Positions 62,085-64,000 of a DNA stretch of 64,000 nucleotides are shown one piece after another. The translations under genes were made by a program, and so were the position numbers. Where the stretch lies: the NCBI RefSeq assembly GCF_022747945.1, contig NZ_JALDST010000001.1, positions 682,001 to 746,000 of the forward strand, in the 5' to 3' direction. The notes under the pieces were generated by a model. It did no database searches, was not told where the DNA came from, and saw only the letters and a program-made list of their open reading frames with translations. The stretch is from Micromonospora sp. R77. Its GTDB lineage: Bacteria; Actinomycetota; Actinomycetes; Mycobacteriales; Micromonosporaceae. The stretch's first letter is position 1; each line of letters opens with the position of its first letter.

Positions 62085-62333
62085 GGTGGCGGTACTCGCT
62101 CTCGGGGTTCCGGAAGGGCTGACTCAGGGCACGCGAAAGCGCCGGCGGGTTTTCCTCTTCCCGTCGGCGCGGGGCCGTTCAGCCTTCGCAGCGCAGCACC
62201 CGACAAGTGTACCGGGCGTCGTCTGTCGCTCCTGCGGATTACCGGGCAAGATCATCGGGTACCGAATTCGCCGTCCGGACCCGGTCCGGTACCGCAACCA
62301 CCACACACGGACTAATCGGTGATCGGGGTCAAC

Positions 62334-63251
62334 ATGGAGCTGAACGAGAACGCGCAGGTCGACACCAGCCAGGTGGACGATCGGCGAGGATCCGGTGGCG
62401 GCGGGGGGATGGGCATACCGATCCCGATCGGCGGTGGCCGGGGCGGGATCGTGGGCATCATCATCGCCGTGCTCGTCGCCCTGGTCGGCGGCGGTTTCGG
62501 CCTCAACGCGGCGACCAACGGCGGCGGCGGATCCGACGCGGGCGACAACACCTCGCTGGAGCAGAAGTGCTCGGCGCAGGACGCCCTGAAGCAGCTCGAC
62601 TGCCGCAACACCCTCTACGTCAACTCGATCCAGGCGTACTGGACCAAGGCGATGCCGGAGGTCTTCGGCGACCAGTACAAGCCGTCCAAGACGGTCTTCT
62701 TCAGCCAGGGCGTGAACACCGGCTGCGGGCAGGCCGACTCCGGCGTCGGACCGTTCTACTGCCCGGCCGACGACCTGGTCTACATCGACCTGACCTTCTA
62801 CAAGCTGCTCGCCGACCAGCTCGGCGCCGAGGGTGAGTTCGCCCAGCCGTACGTGCTGGCGCACGAGTACGGCCACCACGTGCAGGACCTGCTCGGCACC
62901 GAGGCGCAGATGCGCCGCCAGCAGCAGCGCGACCCGAACAACGCCAACGCGCTCTCGGTCAAGCTGGAGCTGCAGGCCGACTGCTATGCCGGCGCCTGGG
63001 CGAAGAACGCCACCGGCACCTCGGACGCGCAGGGTCAAAAGATCTTCAAGAGCATCACCGAGCAGGACATCCAGCAGGCCATCGACACCGCTGAGAAGAT
63101 CGGTGACGACGCGATCCAGAAGCGTGCCGGCCGCCCGGTGAACCCGGACGAGTTCACCCACGGCACGTCGGAGCAGCGCCAGCAGTGGTTCACCAAGGGC
63201 TACTCGACCGGTGACCCGAAGGCCTGCGACACCTTCGGCAGCAGCCAGTAA
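62334..63251 (+). CDS. YpfJ-type membrane-anchored zinc metallopeptidase
   Basis: 305 residues. One transmembrane helix (about 38-60), Gly-rich flanks (GGGGGMGIPIPIGGGRGG), then an extracytoplasmic domain with the zinc motif HEYGHH (177-182) and the third-ligand region LKLELQADCYAGAWA. The family (neutral zinc metallopeptidase, DUF2342/YpfJ) is of unknown substrate. ATG 62334 is used; a GTG at 62319 is in frame. The Cys pairs (for example GCGQAD and FYCPADD) suggest disulfides outside the cell. Confidence 0.9.
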   Translation: MELNENAQVDTSQVDDRRGSGGGGGMGIPIPIGGGRGGIVGIIIAVLVALVGGGFGLNAATNGGGGSDAGDNTSLEQKCSAQDALKQLDCRNTLYVNSIQAYWTKAMPEVFGDQYKPSKTVFFSQGVNTGCGQADSGVGPFYCPADDLVYIDLTFYKLLADQLGAEGEFAQPYVLAHEYGHHVQDLLGTEAQMRRQQQRDPNNANALSVKLELQADCYAGAWAKNATGTSDAQGQKIFKSITEQDIQQAIDTAEKIGDDAIQKRAGRPVNPDEFTHGTSEQRQQWFTKGYSTGDPKACDTFGSSQ

Positions 63252-63265
63252 CGACCCCGGTATCC

Positions 63266-63318
63266 GTGCCGTCGGCCTGCGCCGCTGCCACCATGGACAG
63301 CGGTCAGGCCGACGGCAC
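63266..63318. terminator. Bidirectional hairpin
   Basis: GTGCCGTCGGCCTG pairs perfectly with CAGGCCGACGGCAC (14 bp) and encloses a second stem CCGCTG/CAGCGG. It lies between the convergent metallopeptidase (stop 63251) and RCC1-repeat (stop 63340) genes. Confidence 0.75.
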
Positions 63319-63339
63319 AGCACTATCTACCGCCGGCGG

Positions 63340-64000
63340 TCAGCTCAGGGTCACCTGGGCCGGGGTGGACCGTCCGGTGGTGGTGCCGTCGCCCAACTCG
63401 CCCCCACCGTTCGCGCCCCAGCACCACAGGCTGCCGTCGGTGCGGATCGCGCAGGCGTGTTCGGTGACGTCGACACCGTCGGTCCAGGTGGTGGCGGTGC
63501 CGACCCGGGTGGGCGTGGACCGGTGAACGGTGGTGCCGTCGCCCACCTGACCGGACGTGTTCTTGCCCCAGCACCACAGGCTGCCGTCGGTGCGGGCCGC
63601 GCAGGACGCGTCAGCGCTCGCGCCGACCCGGCTCCAGTTGGTGGCCGTGCCGACCTGGACCGGCGTGGTCTGGTAGGCGGTGGCGACGCCCAGCTGCCCG
63701 TACCCGTTCTCACCCCAGCACCACAGGGTGCCGGCGCGGACCCCGCAGGTGTGGGCGTACCCGGCCGTCACACCGGTCCAGCCGGTCGCGGTGCCGACCT
63801 GCGCCGGCGTCGTCTGGGAGCCCAGGATGCCGAGACCGAGCTGCCCGTCCGAGCTGTAACCCCAGCACCACAGCGTCCCGTCGGTACGGAGGGCGCAGGT
63901 GTGCGCGAAGCCGGTCGTGACGCTCGCCCAGGTGGTCGCCGTACCGACCTGCAACGGGCTGGTCGCCGTCCAGGGCGACGTGCCGACGCCCAGCTGGGAG
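63340..64000 (-). CDS. RCC1-repeat protein (5' end beyond the window)
   Basis: The last 219 residues of a protein made of RCC1/BLIP-II-type repeats; the gene continues past the right edge. Four repeats in the window follow the pattern QVGTATxW..V..G..HTCAxRxDGTLWCWGxNxxGQLG (each about 50 residues), which build a seven-bladed propeller. One Cys pair per repeat (HTCA and LWCWG) suggests an extracellular protein. Similar secreted RCC1 proteins in actinobacteria have unknown partners. Stop at 63340 ends the last blade with STPAQVTLS. Confidence 0.9.
   Translation of the reverse strand, partial: SQLGVGTSPWTATSPLQVGTATTWASVTTGFAHTCALRTDGTLWCWGYSSDGQLGLGILGSQTTPAQVGTATGWTGVTAGYAHTCGVRAGTLWCWGENGYGQLGVATAYQTTPVQVGTATNWSRVGASADASCAARTDGSLWCWGKNTSGQVGDGTTVHRSTPTRVGTATTWTDGVDVTEHACAIRTDGSLWCWGANGGGELGDGTTTGRSTPAQVTLS

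Overview
The window is very GC-rich double-stranded chromosomal DNA with short intergenic gaps, many GTG and a few TTG starts, and frequent 1-4 base start/stop overlaps. The gene set (an AA10 LPMO with a CBM2, an amylopullulanase, a conservon, a terpene operon with a P450, an AcnR-type regulator, a TIGR04222/DUF692 pair) points to a filamentous actinomycete, most likely Micromonosporaceae (Micromonospora-like). This assignment comes from protein resemblance, not from a search. I found no rRNA, tRNA, CRISPR array, transposase or prophage.

Layout. 1-7.4 kb: the 3' part of a MoxR/DUF58 operon (minus strand), a small Cys protein with two bacterial-PH membrane proteins, a PAP2 membrane phosphatase, a hotdog thioesterase with an MBL-fold hydrolase, and a PfkB sugar kinase. 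7.5-17 kb: a cellulose-type LPMO, asparagine synthase AsnB, aminopeptidase P, and two tandem, partly identical secreted beta-helix proteins sharing a conserved leader element. 17-24 kb: a two-catalytic-domain GH13 amylopullulanase with LacI-operator-like repeats upstream, then two membrane-anchored CBM2-like proteins. 24-31 kb: small genes, two frameshifted pseudogenes, a roughly 970-base gene-poor gap holding a 76-bp palindromic repeat (a second copy lies at 7.5 kb), a secreted C39-like protease, a DedA protein, a secreted protein of unknown function and a LysR regulator. 31-38.7 kb: acnA, a TetR/MFS efflux pair with two tandem operators, and a LysR/SDR divergent pair. 38.8-40.2 kb: a small unknown protein and a GIY-YIG protein.

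40.2-48.2 kb: on the minus strand a P450, a class I terpene synthase and a class II diterpene-cyclase-like protein are translationally coupled and followed directly by a four-gene conservon (cvnA-B-C-D). This looks like a diterpenoid locus coupled to a G-protein-like signalling module. No prenyl diphosphate synthase lies in the window.

48.4-64 kb: DUF2630, a RIO-like kinase, a HAD hydrolase, a nitrilase-family enzyme diverging from an AcnR homologue, and then a three-gene overlapping operon of a TIGR04222 protein with a Gly/Cys-rich tail, a DUF692 (MbnB-like) putative metallo-oxygenase and a SCO6045-like partner. This is the best candidate here for an incompletely described system, a Cys-modifying RiPP-like pathway. 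After it come an SDR, a Mug-type DNA glycosylase, a SET-domain protein, an ABC exporter, an enoyl-CoA hydratase, a small HTH protein, a CadD-like transporter, an ABC-F ATPase, a YpfJ-type zinc metallopeptidase and a truncated RCC1-repeat protein.

Regulatory highlights: an 18-bp sequence (16/18 identical) lies upstream of both acnA and the AcnR homologue 17-20 kb away, overlapping a good -10 box at acnA. Four loci show frame disruption (2491-4179, 24364-24744, 26482-26975, 41687-44160). At least the GNAT locus at 24.4 kb is also truncated, so it is real decay; the others could be decay or base-calling errors in G/C runs.
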